Assembly: GCA_021783235.1 (NCBI GenBank)
Contig: JAJXUD010000014.1
Span: 1 to 64,000, forward strand
From: Myxococcales bacterium
GTDB taxonomy: Bacteria; Myxococcota; Myxococcia; Myxococcales; JAKAPL01
Direction of reading: 5' to 3'
DNA length: 64,000 nt
In this document: piece by piece, positions 17,149 through 25,532 of the stretch
Numbering within the stretch: the first letter of the stretch is position 1
How the letters are laid out: every line of letters starts with the position of its first letter
Program-made: the position numbers and the translations under genes
The notes under the pieces: model-generated
Databases searched by the model: none
What the model was told of the DNA's origin: nothing
The model's input: the letters and a program-made list of their open reading frames with translations, nothing else

Positions 17149-18401
17149 GGCGAGACCCCTGCCGGGTCGCCGGGGAGGGGGGCGGACGAAGCTTTCGCCT
17201 GGCCCGAAAGGGGAACGGGCTGGGCCTTGGCCGCGCGAGGGGCCGGAGCTCCTTCCGCGGCCCCGCCGGGGGCGGCCGGGTGGGGCGGCGCCGGGGGCGC
17301 CCCTCCCGCCGCTGGCTCGAGCAGGAGCGACTTGAGGCGCGCGAGGCTCTGCTTCGTCTGGGACACGAACGGATTGTCCTCGCCGATCCGGTCGGCGGCG
17401 GCGAGCGTCTCGTCATAGACGTTGATGGCCTTGGTGACGAGCACCCGGACGCGCTTCCTCAGCTCCTCCCGGTAGATCGCCTGCTGCTCGGCGTCCAGCT
17501 TCGGCGGGAGGGGGGCGGAGACCAGGGCGTCGTACATCTCCTCGTAGAGCGAGCCGATGCGGAAGCCGGCGGCGGTGGCCCAGTGGCCGCTGCCGCTGCG
17601 GATGGCGCGCAGGTAGTGGCCCTGCGCCGAGAGCAGCTCCTCGGCCTTCTGCTCGAGCTCCTTGCCGAGGCCGTCGAGGTCGCCGCTCGACGGATCGAGC
17701 TTCACGGCGGAGAAGTAGGCCCGGTAGATCTCGCCCAGGAAGAACTCGGCCTTGCCCGCGATCTCCTCGGGGAGCCGCTCCTCGTCGGAGGCGCGGTCCC
17801 AGCCCTGCACCGACAGCCGCAGGTCGTGCTCGGCCTCGGTGAGCTTGCCCTGCTCGACCTCGCAGACGGCGAGGTCGACGCGGGCGCCGATCCGCTGCTC
17901 GGGCGGCAGGTCGGTCCGCGCCGCGACCACCGAGAGGATCTTCGCGGCCCCCTCGTAGTCCTCGAGGAAGTAGCGGCAGGTCGCCGCCTGCATCGCGGCG
18001 TCGAGCGCGTCCCCCTGGCCCGCAGCGGGGTTCGCGAGCGGCTCGAAGCGCTCGAGCGCCTTCGACCACTGGTGGAGCTGGAGGTGCGCGAGCCCCGAGT
18101 CGTAGGCCATTTCGGCGTGAAGGTGGCCTTCGGGGAAGGCGTCGACGCCGCGGTCGAAGGAGCGCGCGGCGAGCTCGTAGTCGGCCGAGGCGAAGGCGGC
18201 CTTGCCCTTCGCGAGGAGCTCGTCCTCGTTGAGCTGCGCGAGCGCGAGGTCGGCGGGCGACCCGGCGTGGATGGTCACCGGTGGGAAGACCATCGTCTGC
18301 ACGGGCTCCGCCTTCGGCTTCGCGGTCGCGCAGGCGGCGAGCGCGGCGAGGAGCGCGAGGCGGGCAGGCCCCCGGCGGGACTTGCGGCGGAGGGCCCTCA
18401 C
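17145..18401 (-). CDS. TPR-repeat lipoprotein
   Basis: 418 aa with a lipoprotein signal (RLALLAALAACATAK). Residues 60-330 are helical TPR-type repeats (LLAKGKAAFASADYELAARSFDRGVDAFPEG and similar). A Pro/Ala-rich tail ends the protein. Such lipoproteins usually act as periplasmic scaffolds in envelope complexes, here encoded between a YjbQ protein and ruvX. The start is GTG 18401, overlapping the upstream stop as GTGA. No enzymatic motif was seen. Confidence 0.8.
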   Translation of the reverse strand: MRALRRKSRRGPARLALLAALAACATAKPKAEPVQTMVFPPVTIHAGSPADLALAQLNEDELLAKGKAAFASADYELAARSFDRGVDAFPEGHLHAEMAYDSGLAHLQLHQWSKALERFEPLANPAAGQGDALDAAMQAATCRYFLEDYEGAAKILSVVAARTDLPPEQRIGARVDLAVCEVEQGKLTEAEHDLRLSVQGWDRASDEERLPEEIAGKAEFFLGEIYRAYFSAVKLDPSSGDLDGLGKELEQKAEELLSAQGHYLRAIRSGSGHWATAAGFRIGSLYEEMYDALVSAPLPPKLDAEQQAIYREELRKRVRVLVTKAINVYDETLAAADRIGEDNPFVSQTKQSLARLKSLLLEPAAGGAPPAPPHPAAPGGAAEGAPAPRAAKAQPVPLSGQAKASSAPLPGDPAGVSP

Positions 18402-18802
18402 TTGTCCGCCTGGAGCTTCACCTGGACCTCGCGGCGTCGCGGGCCGTCGAACTCGCAGAGGTAGACGGCCTGCCAGCTGCCGAGCTGGAGCTTCCCGTCC
18501 GAGACGACGAGCGCGGTGGAGTGACCCACGAGCGACGACTTCACGTGGGCGTGGGCGTTTCCCTCTGCGTGGGTGTAGTGGCCAGAGGAGGGGACGGCGC
18601 GCTCGAGCGCCGCGAGGATGTCGTCGCGGACGTGGGGGTCCGTGTTCTCGTTCACGGTGATCCCGGCGGTGGTGTGCATCACCGCGACGACGCAGATACC
18701 CTCTCGGACTCCGCTCTGCCGCACGAGCCCCTTGAGCTTCGCGGTCAGGTCGACGAGCTCCATCCGCTGCTGCGTCGAGATCTCGAGGCGATGAAGGCTC
18801 AC
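18398..18802 (-). CDS. YjbQ family protein (UPF0047)
   Basis: 134 aa, the usual family size. The family signature is present: MHTTAGITVNENTDPHVRDDI, followed by HAEGNAHAHVKSSLVGHS and a C-terminal LGSWQAVYLCEFDGPRRR. Conserved His and Asp residues form the active site. Some members have weak thiamine phosphate synthase activity, but the physiological role is unsettled. GTG 18802 overlaps the stop of the ArsA-like gene. Confidence 0.9.
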   Translation of the reverse strand: MSLHRLEISTQQRMELVDLTAKLKGLVRQSGVREGICVVAVMHTTAGITVNENTDPHVRDDILAALERAVPSSGHYTHAEGNAHAHVKSSLVGHSTALVVSDGKLQLGSWQAVYLCEFDGPRRREVQVKLQADK

Positions 18803-19935
18803 GCGGCGTCTCCCTTCGCGGCGAGCGGCTCGGTGAGCGACCAGAGCGCGCCGAGGTCGTGGACGTCGCGATCCCGGCGCATCAGCGCGAAGGGCTCGAT
18901 CCCCGCGCGGCGCAGCCGGGCGAGCTGCTCCTCGTCGCCGTGGCGCAGCGCGCGCGCGTCCGAGAGCGCCCGATCGATCCGACGGACGAGATCCTCGGGC
19001 AGGCCGTCCGAGCGGCCGGCCCGAGCGAGTTCGTCGCCGCCAGCAGCGCGGATGTCCGCGTGGACGCGGTTCGCGATGACGGCGCCGACGGCGAGCCCCG
19101 ACTTCTCGAGGGCGCCGTGGAACTGCAGCGCCTCGCCGACGGTGAGCGGCTTTGGGGTCGTCACGAGGACGAAGCCCGCCTCGGGGCTCGCGAGCAGCTT
19201 CTTCACCTTCCCGGCCCGCTCCTTGAAACCTTCGTACATGCCGGAGAGGGAGAGCATGAAGTCGGCGAGCTCTCGGAGGGTCTCGGCGCCGGTCAGCTCG
19301 CTGATGCCTCGGAAGAGCCGACCGCCGCCGCGGCCGAAGAGCCCGAGTCCAATCTTGCCGGCGGCCAGCGCGGGGGTCAACAGCCAGCGGGCGGCGTCGT
19401 TGTCGAGGAAGTCGACCACGCGGTTCGGGGCGTCCAAGAAGTCGAGCGCGTGGGCGGTCGGCGGCGTGTCGAGCACGATGAGGTCGTAATCGGTCGTCTG
19501 CGACAGCTCGTAGAGCTTCTCGACCGCGATGTATTCCTGCGAGCCCGCGAGCGCGCTCGAGAGCTGCCGGTAGAAGCGGTTCGCGTAGATCCGGTCGCGC
19601 TGCTCCACGGACGGCGCGTGGCGCGCGATGAGCTCGTCCCAGCTCCGCTTGAGGTCGAGCATCATCGCCCAGAGCTCGCCTCGCGGCTCGAGGCCGGCGG
19701 CCGCGAAGCGCTCGACCGGAACGCGGCGCCGATCGTGGCCGAGCTCGGGGAGCCCCAGGCTGTCGGCGAGGCGACGGGCTGGGTCGATGGTGCAAACGAG
19801 CGCCTTGCGGCCGGCCACGGCGGCGCGCAGCGCGATGGCGGCGGCGAGCGTGGTCTTTCCGACCCCGCCCGCGCCCACGCAGACCTGGAGCCGCCGCGAG
19901 GCGAAGGGCAGCTCGCCCGGCAGGAGCGGTCTCAC
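18799..19935 (-). CDS. ArsA/Get3-type ATPase (second of pair)
   Basis: 378 aa. Deviant Walker A (GAGGVGKTTLAAAIA) with the signature Lys, switch II-like DTPPTAHALDFLDAP and A-loop-like VTTPKPLTVGEA. This is the soluble ArsA/Get3 branch of the SIMIBI NTPases. It starts at GTG 19935, overlapping the partner gene stop. Bacterial paired ArsA-like proteins may form a pseudo-heterodimer like the two halves of ArsA. No arsenic-resistance genes (arsB, arsR) are near, so arsenite export is unlikely. In myxobacteria such pairs are common housekeeping genes of unknown client. Confidence 0.85.
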   Translation of the reverse strand: MRPLLPGELPFASRRLQVCVGAGGVGKTTLAAAIALRAAVAGRKALVCTIDPARRLADSLGLPELGHDRRRVPVERFAAAGLEPRGELWAMMLDLKRSWDELIARHAPSVEQRDRIYANRFYRQLSSALAGSQEYIAVEKLYELSQTTDYDLIVLDTPPTAHALDFLDAPNRVVDFLDNDAARWLLTPALAAGKIGLGLFGRGGGRLFRGISELTGAETLRELADFMLSLSGMYEGFKERAGKVKKLLASPEAGFVLVTTPKPLTVGEALQFHGALEKSGLAVGAVIANRVHADIRAAGGDELARAGRSDGLPEDLVRRIDRALSDARALRHGDEEQLARLRRAGIEPFALMRRDRDVHDLGALWSLTEPLAAKGDAA

Positions 19936-20870
19936 GCCGCGACCCCGAGCTTCCCCTCGAGGAGGAGCGAGAGCCGTTCGATCGCGGGCGGCCCGAAGGG
20001 CGCGTCGAAGAGGTAGGGCAGCTCGATGACGGGCAGGTCGGTGCCACGCCGCAGCCGCCCCGCCTCCGACAGCGCGAGATCCGCGCGCGCCTCGAGGTGG
20101 CTCACGGCGGCCCGGACCTCGGTCCAGGGCGGCCGCGGGGGAAGCTGGTCCAGCTCGCCCGGGGCGAAGCGGTGCGGCCAGACGCCGTTCAAGAAGCAGA
20201 CGCCGAGCGGCAGCCCGACGTCCCTCAGCGCTCGCTCGAGCTGGAAGGTCTCGTTGACGGGCATCTCCTCGGGCAGCGAGACGAGGTTGATCGCGGTCTG
20301 GGCCGGGTCCTCGAGCAGCGCCCGCATCCAGCGCATGTCGTCGGCCAAGGCGCCGGGCGGCACGGCCGCGCCGACCACCTCTGGGACGCGCAGGAGCGCC
20401 AGCGCGTGGCCGGTGGCGGGTGCGTCGACGAGCACGAGGTCGAAGCGCGGCCGCTCGCCCTCGCGCTCGCGTGCGTGGAAGAGGATCTTGCCCAGGATCA
20501 CGACCTCGGCGAGCGACGGGATCGCGCGGAGGAAGTAGCGCATGAGCCGGTTCTCGAAGACCGCCCGCACGATCGCCGGGAGGTGGAGCTTCATCTGTGC
20601 GTACTCGAGCATCGCCTCGTGCGGGCGGACGTCGACCGACCAGAGGTTTGGCCGCAGCTCCGCGAGGCTCGGCCCCGCTGGGGGCGCACCGAGGAGCGCG
20701 GGGAGCCGATCGTTCGCGTTGACCTCGCATGCGAGGACCCGCTTGCCACGGCGGGCGGCGAGCGCGGCGAGCGCGGCCGTGACGCTGCTCTTGCCGACGC
20801 CCCCCTTGCCGGTCAGGACGAGGACGCGCCGATCGAGCAGCCGGTCGAGTGCTTCGATGGGTTCGGGCAT
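19932..20870 (-). CDS. ArsA/Get3-type ATPase (first of pair)
   Basis: 312 aa. Walker A GKGGVGKSSVTAALA, DAPATGHALALLRVP as the switch II/ADP motif, and conserved VSLPEEMPVNET. It is shorter than its partner but has the same fold. The ATG 20870 was chosen because TATGCT lies 13 nt before it and the ORF upstream enters the terminator. It is the first gene of the run arsA-like, arsA-like, yjbQ-like, TPR lipoprotein, ruvX, mltG, in which each junction overlaps by 4 nt. Confidence 0.85.
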   Translation of the reverse strand: MPEPIEALDRLLDRRVLVLTGKGGVGKSSVTAALAALAARRGKRVLACEVNANDRLPALLGAPPAGPSLAELRPNLWSVDVRPHEAMLEYAQMKLHLPAIVRAVFENRLMRYFLRAIPSLAEVVILGKILFHAREREGERPRFDLVLVDAPATGHALALLRVPEVVGAAVPPGALADDMRWMRALLEDPAQTAINLVSLPEEMPVNETFQLERALRDVGLPLGVCFLNGVWPHRFAPGELDQLPPRPPWTEVRAAVSHLEARADLALSEAGRLRRGTDLPVIELPYLFDAPFGPPAIERLSLLLEGKLGVAA

Positions 20871-20898
20871 CGGCGGGGAGCGCAGCATACCCGCGCGC

Positions 20899-20933
20899 AA
20901 AAAAAGAGGGGAGGGCCATCGGGCCCTCCCCTC
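20899..20933 (-). terminator. Rho-independent terminator
   Basis: A perfect 12-bp stem (GAGGGGAGGGCC / GGCCCTCCCCTC) with a 4-nt loop is followed on the minus strand by seven T. It lies 21 nt after the stop of the lipoprotein gene at 20955 and just before the ArsA operon, isolating the two minus-strand units. Confidence 0.93.
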
Positions 20934-20954
20934 GAAGACCGCCTCGGCGTCGGG

Positions 20955-21965
20955 CTAGCCCTTGGTGAGCTGCTCGCTGACGCTGAAGCTCATCGGCGTG
21001 CTCTGGCCGCCGCTCGCGATCATCATCTGCCCGGTGACGTTCACCGTCATGCTCGTGCCCGCGACGCTCGCCGTCCCGGTCTGGAAGGACCACTGATTCT
21101 GCTGCGAGTCGGTGCAGCTCACCGGGCTCTGGAGGAAGGCGGTGTTGCCGCTCGCCTGCATGGAAAGCTGGCAGCCGAGGCCCAGGTAGTTCGTGAAGTC
21201 CACCGTCGAACCCGACTCCTGGACGTTCTCCGTGTCGGTCGCGGTCTTCGAGCCGCTGGATGTGGTGACGGTCGCCGGGCCCGTCCAGACGCCGGCGAAG
21301 GACTGCGGCCCGCTGCCGCCGCTCGAGCCGCCGCCGCTCGATCCGCCGCCGCTCGATCCGCCGCCGCTGGTCCCGCCCATGCCGCCGGTCCCGCCCGTGC
21401 CGCCCGGAGGAAGGCCGCCCGACTGGGACGCAGCGCCGGCGCCGGCCTGAACGTCGTGCTGCTGCTGCACGTTGGTCACCGGGATGGCCGTGAATGCGGT
21501 CGTCTGAGAGCAGTCGAAGCTGCTGTGCCCGTCGCCGCCGCCCTGGCAGGGGGCGTTGTTCGTCGCGGTGCAGCTCGCCTCCGTCGTCACGCTGCCCGTG
21601 TAGCCCGGTCCCTGGGTCGCCGGCGCGAGGCTCACCGTCATCTTCTGGAGGGCGCCGTAGCCGCCGGTGACCGTGATCTGCTGGACGCCCGAGAAGTTGT
21701 AGCCGCCGTTCACGGCCGAGCCCGCGAGCAGATCTCCGCTCATGGGTCCTTCGAGCAGGTACTGGTTCGATGGGGCCGGGTAGATCGCCCAGTTGGTCAG
21801 CCCATCGATGTTGACGTCGGTGACGACCACCGGCGAGGCGGGGGGGCAGTTCGTGCCCGAGAAAGCGGATGGCTGGCCCATGGCGATCTGGAGGTACTGG
21901 GCGCCGTTGCCGGGGGAACAGGCCGTGCCCAGGAGGGCGAGGGCCATGAGAGCGAATTTGCGCAT
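20955..21965 (-). CDS. Secreted lipoprotein with Gly/Ser linker, paralogue 2
   Basis: 336 aa from ATG 21965, with AAAGGAG 6 nt upstream. Lipoprotein signal MRKFALMALALLGTAC. The N-terminal half parallels the upstream gene product (IAMGQPSAFSGTNCPPAS versus GALGQISPPTGNNCPNAG, then AIYP and a TGSVTTEASC/TGTITQELSC block), so the pair is a tandem duplication. A Gly/Ser linker of GGGSS units then leads to a second beta-rich domain (FAGVWTGPATVTTSSGS) that the paralogue lacks. Cysteines suggest disulfides. The function is unknown. Confidence 0.8.
   Translation of the reverse strand: MRKFALMALALLGTACSPGNGAQYLQIAMGQPSAFSGTNCPPASPVVVTDVNIDGLTNWAIYPAPSNQYLLEGPMSGDLLAGSAVNGGYNFSGVQQITVTGGYGALQKMTVSLAPATQGPGYTGSVTTEASCTATNNAPCQGGGDGHSSFDCSQTTAFTAIPVTNVQQQHDVQAGAGAASQSGGLPPGGTGGTGGMGGTSGGGSSGGGSSGGGSSGGSGPQSFAGVWTGPATVTTSSGSKTATDTENVQESGSTVDFTNYLGLGCQLSMQASGNTAFLQSPVSCTDSQQNQWSFQTGTASVAGTSMTVNVTGQMMIASGGQSTPMSFSVSEQLTKG
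21314..21370. repeat. 15-bp tandem repeat encoding GGGSS linker
   Basis: Several near-identical units of ccgccgccgctcgat encode the Gly/Ser linker of the lipoprotein on the minus strand. This is slippage-prone coding sequence, not a CRISPR array. Confidence 0.75.
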
Positions 21966-21999
21966 GTCGGGCTCCTTTGGATTCGTCAGGTTGGAGGGC

Positions 22000-22563
22000 T
22001 CAGCCGCCATTCTGGCCGGGGGGGGTCGGGGAGCTGGTCTGGGCTGGAGTCACCTGCACGACGCCCGAGATCTGCGAGGCGACGAGCTGGGCCGTCTGGG
22101 TGCAGTCGTAGGGGCCGCTGCTCGCCCCGCCGGTGCAGGTGGCGCCGTTCTGGCCACCGCTGCAGCTCAACTCCTGCGTGATGGTCCCCGTGGCGCCGGG
22201 CCCCTGGGGGGTGATTTGGAAGGTCGTCTTCTGGATCTGGACCACCCCGTTGCTCGTGTCGTTGCTCTGGCTCGTTCCGGTGAAGGTGTAGCTGCCCCCG
22301 TTCATGGTGCCGAGGATGCCCACGCCCATGCCGTAGTCGAGCAGGTACGGGTCCGCCCCCGGCTGCGGGTAGATGGCGAAGGTGCCGTCGCCGTCGATCC
22401 CCGTGAAGGTGAGGGTGGCGCCCTGCCCGGCGTTCGGGCAGTTGTTCCCCGTCGGTGGGCTGATCTGGCCCAGCGCTCCCTTGTAAAAGATGCCGTTGGT
22501 CGAGCCGCCGCCACAGCTGGCGAGGGCCAGCGCGGCAAGCGTTCCCCAGAGCTTCGTTCGCAT
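22000..22563 (-). CDS. Secreted lipoprotein, paralogue 1
   Basis: 187 aa. Start ATG 22563 is preceded by CGGAGGAG. Lipoprotein signal (LWGTLAALALASCGGG). One beta-rich domain with paired cysteines (NNCPNAG, TQELSC, GATC, PYDC) matches the N-terminal domain of the downstream gene, which starts 34 nt later, so the two form an operon. No known family was recognised. Confidence 0.78.
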   Translation of the reverse strand: MRTKLWGTLAALALASCGGGSTNGIFYKGALGQISPPTGNNCPNAGQGATLTFTGIDGDGTFAIYPQPGADPYLLDYGMGVGILGTMNGGSYTFTGTSQSNDTSNGVVQIQKTTFQITPQGPGATGTITQELSCSGGQNGATCTGGASSGPYDCTQTAQLVASQISGVVQVTPAQTSSPTPPGQNGG

Positions 22564-22606
22564 CGCTGCTCCTCCGGTGTAGAGAAAGGTGGTCAACAGG
22601 GCGCGC

Positions 22607-22635
22607 AAGCTGCCCGCTGGCGGAGGGGTTGTCAA
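22607..22635 (-). promoter_or_regulatory. Possible sigma-70 promoter for lipoprotein pair
   Basis: Minus strand TTGACA, 17 nt, CAGCTT. The -35 is perfect and the -10 poor. It sits about 45 nt upstream of ATG 22563. Confidence 0.4.
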
Positions 22636-22679
22636 GCCGCCGACCGCCGAGGTTCTCCGGGGGCGTCGACACGGGAGCG

Positions 22680-22708
22680 TTGACCGAGCGCCCGGCCTCG
22701 GATACGAC
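22680..22708 (+). promoter_or_regulatory. Promoter giving a leaderless transcript
   Basis: TTGACC, 17 nt, TACGAC, then the ATG of the YbjQ-type gene 7 nt after the -10. The expected transcription start falls on or next to the A of ATG, and no Shine-Dalgarno is present. Confidence 0.7.
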
Positions 22709-22714
22709 CCTCTC

Positions 22715-23071
22715 ATGCCAAACGACGGCGCGCGGACCCATTCGATCCCCATCCTGACGACCTTCGAGCCGCCGCCCGGCCGGACGATCGAACGGGTCAT
22801 CGGTCCGTCCTGGGGCATCACGGTCCGCTCGCGGAGCGTCGTCGGCACCGCCTGCGCCGGCTGCCAGATGTTCTTCGGCGGCGAGGTCTCGATGCTCACG
22901 AAGCTCGCCGCCGACTCGCGCAACGAGGCGATGGATCGGCTCGAGCGGCACGCGCTCGAGTTGGGTGCCGACTGCGTGCTCGGCATGCGCTTCGACTCGG
23001 GCGAGCTGATGCAGAACACGAACGAGATCATCGCTTATGGCACGGCGGTGAAGCTCTCGCACGGTCCGTGA
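22715..23071 (+). CDS. YbjQ/UPF0145 family protein
   Basis: 118 aa, family-typical length. Contains TTFEPPPGRTIERVIGPSWGITVRSR, an AGCQMFFGGEV loop and a conserved RNEAMDRLERHALELGADCVLGMRFD segment of the YbjQ fold, which forms pentamers and is suspected to bind metals. ATG 22715 is placed by the adjacent promoter. The stop overlaps the GTG start of the membrane-protein gene (GTGA). The cellular role is unknown. Confidence 0.85.
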   Translation: MPNDGARTHSIPILTTFEPPPGRTIERVIGPSWGITVRSRSVVGTACAGCQMFFGGEVSMLTKLAADSRNEAMDRLERHALELGADCVLGMRFDSGELMQNTNEIIAYGTAVKLSHGP

Positions 23072-23670
23072 GCCCAATCGCGGGGCCGCTCGCCCGCCGG
23101 ATAGACCGGCTCGCGCGGCGCGCCCACGCGTTTCATCGCTTCGCCCATCACCCGCTCTGCGACCGCTACGCGGGAGAGTTCGTGCCGCTCGGCCGGCGCG
23201 TCCGGGTCTGCCGCGGCTGTGCGCTCGCGCTCGCGGGCCTGGGGGCCGGGCTCGCCGCGGGCCTCGCGCCGTGGCGCGCCGGCGCGCCCGCGCTCGCGGT
23301 CCTCGGCTTCCTACTCTGGCTCGTCGATCGCCTGGGAAGCCAGCGCCCGTGGGGCCGGCGCCCGTCGAAGTCGGTCACCCGCTTCGCGCCGGCGGCCCCA
23401 ATCGGCCTCGCGATCGGTGAGGCCGCCCGGCTTCGCAGCCAGCTCTCGCTCGCCCTCGCCGTCGCGGCCGTCGCGGCGGCGATCTCCGTTCTCGCGCGTT
23501 ACCGCCGCCGCGGCCCGAGCCGCGCCCCCTGCCTCGACTGCCCCGAACGGACGCTCTCGATCTGCTCGGGCTTCCGTCCGATCGCGCAACGGGAGCGGGC
23601 CTTCCAGCGGCTCGCGGGGAGCTGGATCGCGCGGGGGGAGCAGAAGGATTTTTCGCCCCGTTCGGAGTGA
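23068..23670 (+). CDS. Membrane protein with cysteine/histidine clusters (DUF2085-like)
   Basis: 200 aa, GTG start overlapping the YbjQ gene. An N-terminal HRFAHHPLCDRYAGEFVPLGRRVRVCRGCALAL segment recalls the paired Cys motif of DUF2085 membrane proteins (CxxRx...CxxC). About four transmembrane helices follow (residues 50-80 and 105-145). A second cluster, PCLDCPERTLSICSGF, lies near the C-terminus. The two clusters could bind a metal such as zinc. Family membership is tentative and the function unknown. Confidence 0.65.
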   Translation: MSPIAGPLARRIDRLARRAHAFHRFAHHPLCDRYAGEFVPLGRRVRVCRGCALALAGLGAGLAAGLAPWRAGAPALAVLGFLLWLVDRLGSQRPWGRRPSKSVTRFAPAAPIGLAIGEAARLRSQLSLALAVAAVAAAISVLARYRRRGPSRAPCLDCPERTLSICSGFRPIAQRERAFQRLAGSWIARGEQKDFSPRSE

Positions 23671-23751
23671 CGGCGGAGGCGTCCTGGGACGACGGCGGCT
23701 GCCGGGACGCGGGCGGGCCGAGGCGGACGTCGAGCGCCGGCCCGCCTGCCG

Positions 23752-24846
23752 TCACCCAGAGCGGGGCGAGGGCTCTGCCTCGGGGGGCTGCGCGCGCGCG
23801 AGCCTCACCTCGAGCTCGGCGAGCCGCCGCTCGAGCGCCTGTTGCCGCTTCAGGATCTCCGGCAGCCGCCAGTACGCGGCCGAGCTGCGGAGCCAGGCGG
23901 CGTGCCCGCGCGCCGGGGAGCCGCTCCAGCTCTCCCCGGCCGGCACGTCGTCCATCACGCCGGCCTGGGCGCCGACGCGGGCGAGGTCGCCGATCGATAG
24001 GTGGCCCACGACGCCCACCTGCCCCCCGAGGATCACGCCGTCGCCGAGCTGCGTGCTCCCGGCGACGCCCGCCTGGGCGCAGAGCAGGCAATGGGCGCCC
24101 AGCCGGACGTTGTGGGCGATCTGGACGAGGTTGTCGACCTTGGAGCCGCGGCCCACGACCGTCTCGCCGAGCGTCGCCCGGTCGACGCAGGCGCAGGCGC
24201 CGAGCTCCACGTCGTCCTCGAGCCGGGCGATGCCGGCCTGCGGAACCTTCACATGGGCGGGGCCCGCGGGGTCGAACGCGTAGCCGAAGCCGTCGCTGCC
24301 GACGATCGCGCCCGGCTGGAGGCTCACCCGGTCGCCGAGGACGCAGCGCTCGCGGACGACGGCGCCCGGCTGGAGGAGGCAGTCGGCGCCGATCACGGCC
24401 TCGCGTTCGACGATGCTCCCGGGGCGCAGCACGCTGCGCGGCCCGATTCGGGCGCCCGGCCCCACGTAGGCGAGGGCGCCGATCTCGGCCGTGGGGTCCA
24501 CCTCGGCCGTGGCTTCGATGACCGCCGATGGGTGCCGGCCGGGACGGGGCGCTGCCGCTGGCTGGAAGAGCGCGCTCAGCCGGCCGAAGGCGAGGTAGGG
24601 GTTGTCCGCGACGAGGAGGCTCGCGCCGGCGGGGCGAGTCGACTCGGCCGCCGGAGCGACCACCACGGCGCCCGCGCGCGTCCGCTCGAGGGCGGCCCGG
24701 TAGCGCGCGTTGTGAAAGAAGGCGAGCTCCTCGGGTCCGGCGGCCTCGAGCGAGGCGACCCCGCGGACGAGCAGCTCCGGGTCGCCCACGACGCGACCGC
24801 CGACGAACTCGGCGAGGTCGCCGAGCCGGCGGGAGGTCCTCGTCAC
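23752..24846 (-). CDS. lpxD: UDP-3-O-acylglucosamine N-acyltransferase
   Basis: 364 aa. The third step of lipid A synthesis: transfer of a hydroxyacyl chain from acyl carrier protein to UDP-3-O-acylglucosamine. An N-terminal uridine-binding domain (about 1-100, with [14 protein letters not shown]) is followed by many hexapeptide repeats forming a left-handed beta-helix. Key motifs are SDGFGYAF and the catalytic His in [11 protein letters not shown] coiled C-terminus ([18 protein letters not shown]) is typical. GTG 24846 begins 8 nt after the ompH stop. It implies a Gram-negative outer membrane with lipopolysaccharide. Confidence 0.95.
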   Translation of the reverse strand: MTRTSRRLGDLAEFVGGRVVGDPELLVRGVASLEAAGPEELAFFHNARYRAALERTRAGAVVVAPAAESTRPAGASLLVADNPYLAFGRLSALFQPAAAPRPGRHPSAVIEATAEVDPTAEIGALAYVGPGARIGPRSVLRPGSIVEREAVIGADCLLQPGAVVRERCVLGDRVSLQPGAIVGSDGFGYAFDPAGPAHVKVPQAGIARLEDDVELGACACVDRATLGETVVGRGSKVDNLVQIAHNVRLGAHCLLCAQAGVAGSTQLGDGVILGGQVGVVGHLSIGDLARVGAQAGVMDDVPAGESWSGSPARGHAAWLRSSAAYWRLPEILKRQQALERRLAELEVRLARAQPPEAEPSPRSG

Positions 24847-24853
24847 CGAGGCC

Positions 24854-25387
24854 TCAGTCGTTCTTCTTCTTCGCGGCCTGCGAGTTGTAACGCCGAATCA
24901 GCTCGTTCGTCAGGTCGAGGGAGGGGAGCGCGTAGAGCAGAGTCGAGTCGCTCTTCTCGAACACCATCGTGAGCCCCTCTTGCTGAGCGATGGTCTGGAT
25001 GATGGCGTTCATCTTGGCGAAGATCCCCTGGAGCGCCGTCTTCTCCTTCTCGGCGAGCTCCTTCTGGAGGGTCTGGTAGAGGCGTCCCACCTCGATGACC
25101 TTCTGGTCCATCTCCTGCTGCGACTTGTGGCGGGCCTCGTCGCTCATGGCGTCGCCGCGCGCCTGCAGCTCGGACTGCATCTGCTTGACCTCCTCCTGCT
25201 TCTCGTCGAGCTCCTTCTGGCGGAGGTCGTACTCCTTCTTGAGCTTGGCCTTGGCGGCGCGACCGTCGGCCACCTCGTTGACCGCCCGGTGCAGGTCGAC
25301 GAAGCCGAGCCGAACGTCGGCGTGAGCGGCGGGAGCGGCGAGGACGGCGGCGAAGCCGACGGCGAGGGCGATCGAGGCGCGGCGCAT
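24854..25387 (-). CDS. OmpH/Skp family periplasmic chaperone
   Basis: 177 aa with a signal peptide ending AAPAAHA. The mature N-terminus [26 protein letters not shown] is the family signature, followed by long helical arms ([21 protein letters not shown]) and a core strand ([16 protein letters not shown]). Skp chaperones unfolded outer-membrane proteins across the periplasm. AAGGAG precedes ATG 25387. The skp-lpxD order is conserved in Gram-negative bacteria, where bamA often precedes it. Here bamA is absent and the pair has its own promoter. Confidence 0.92.
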   Translation of the reverse strand: MRRASIALAVGFAAVLAAPAAHADVRLGFVDLHRAVNEVADGRAAKAKLKKEYDLRQKELDEKQEEVKQMQSELQARGDAMSDEARHKSQQEMDQKVIEVGRLYQTLQKELAEKEKTALQGIFAKMNAIIQTIAQQEGLTMVFEKSDSTLLYALPSLDLTNELIRRYNSQAAKKKND

Positions 25388-25423
25388 GGGTCGCTGACTC
25401 CTTGCAGGGAAAAATCCGCGCGG

Positions 25424-25453
25424 AACCTAGCGGCATCGCTCGAAGACTGTCAA
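25424..25453 (-). promoter_or_regulatory. Sigma-70-type promoter for ompH-lpxD
   Basis: Minus strand TTGACA, 18 nt, TAGGTT. The leader is about 30 nt and contains the Shine-Dalgarno AAGGAG. It lies back to back with the promoter of the divergent glycosyltransferase. Confidence 0.75.
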
Positions 25454-25499
25454 GCAAGCGATGGAGGGCGATCTCGTCGGGCGGACGGCTGGCCGCTCC

Positions 25500-25528
25500 T
25501 CGACGGAGGATCCCGATTTCGGTAGGCT
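25500..25528 (+). promoter_or_regulatory. Promoter giving a leaderless transcript
   Basis: TCGACG, 17 nt, TAGGCT, then GCCC and the ATG of the glycosyltransferase gene. The spacing puts the transcription start at the ATG. No Shine-Dalgarno is visible. Confidence 0.6.
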
Positions 25529-25532
25529 GCCC

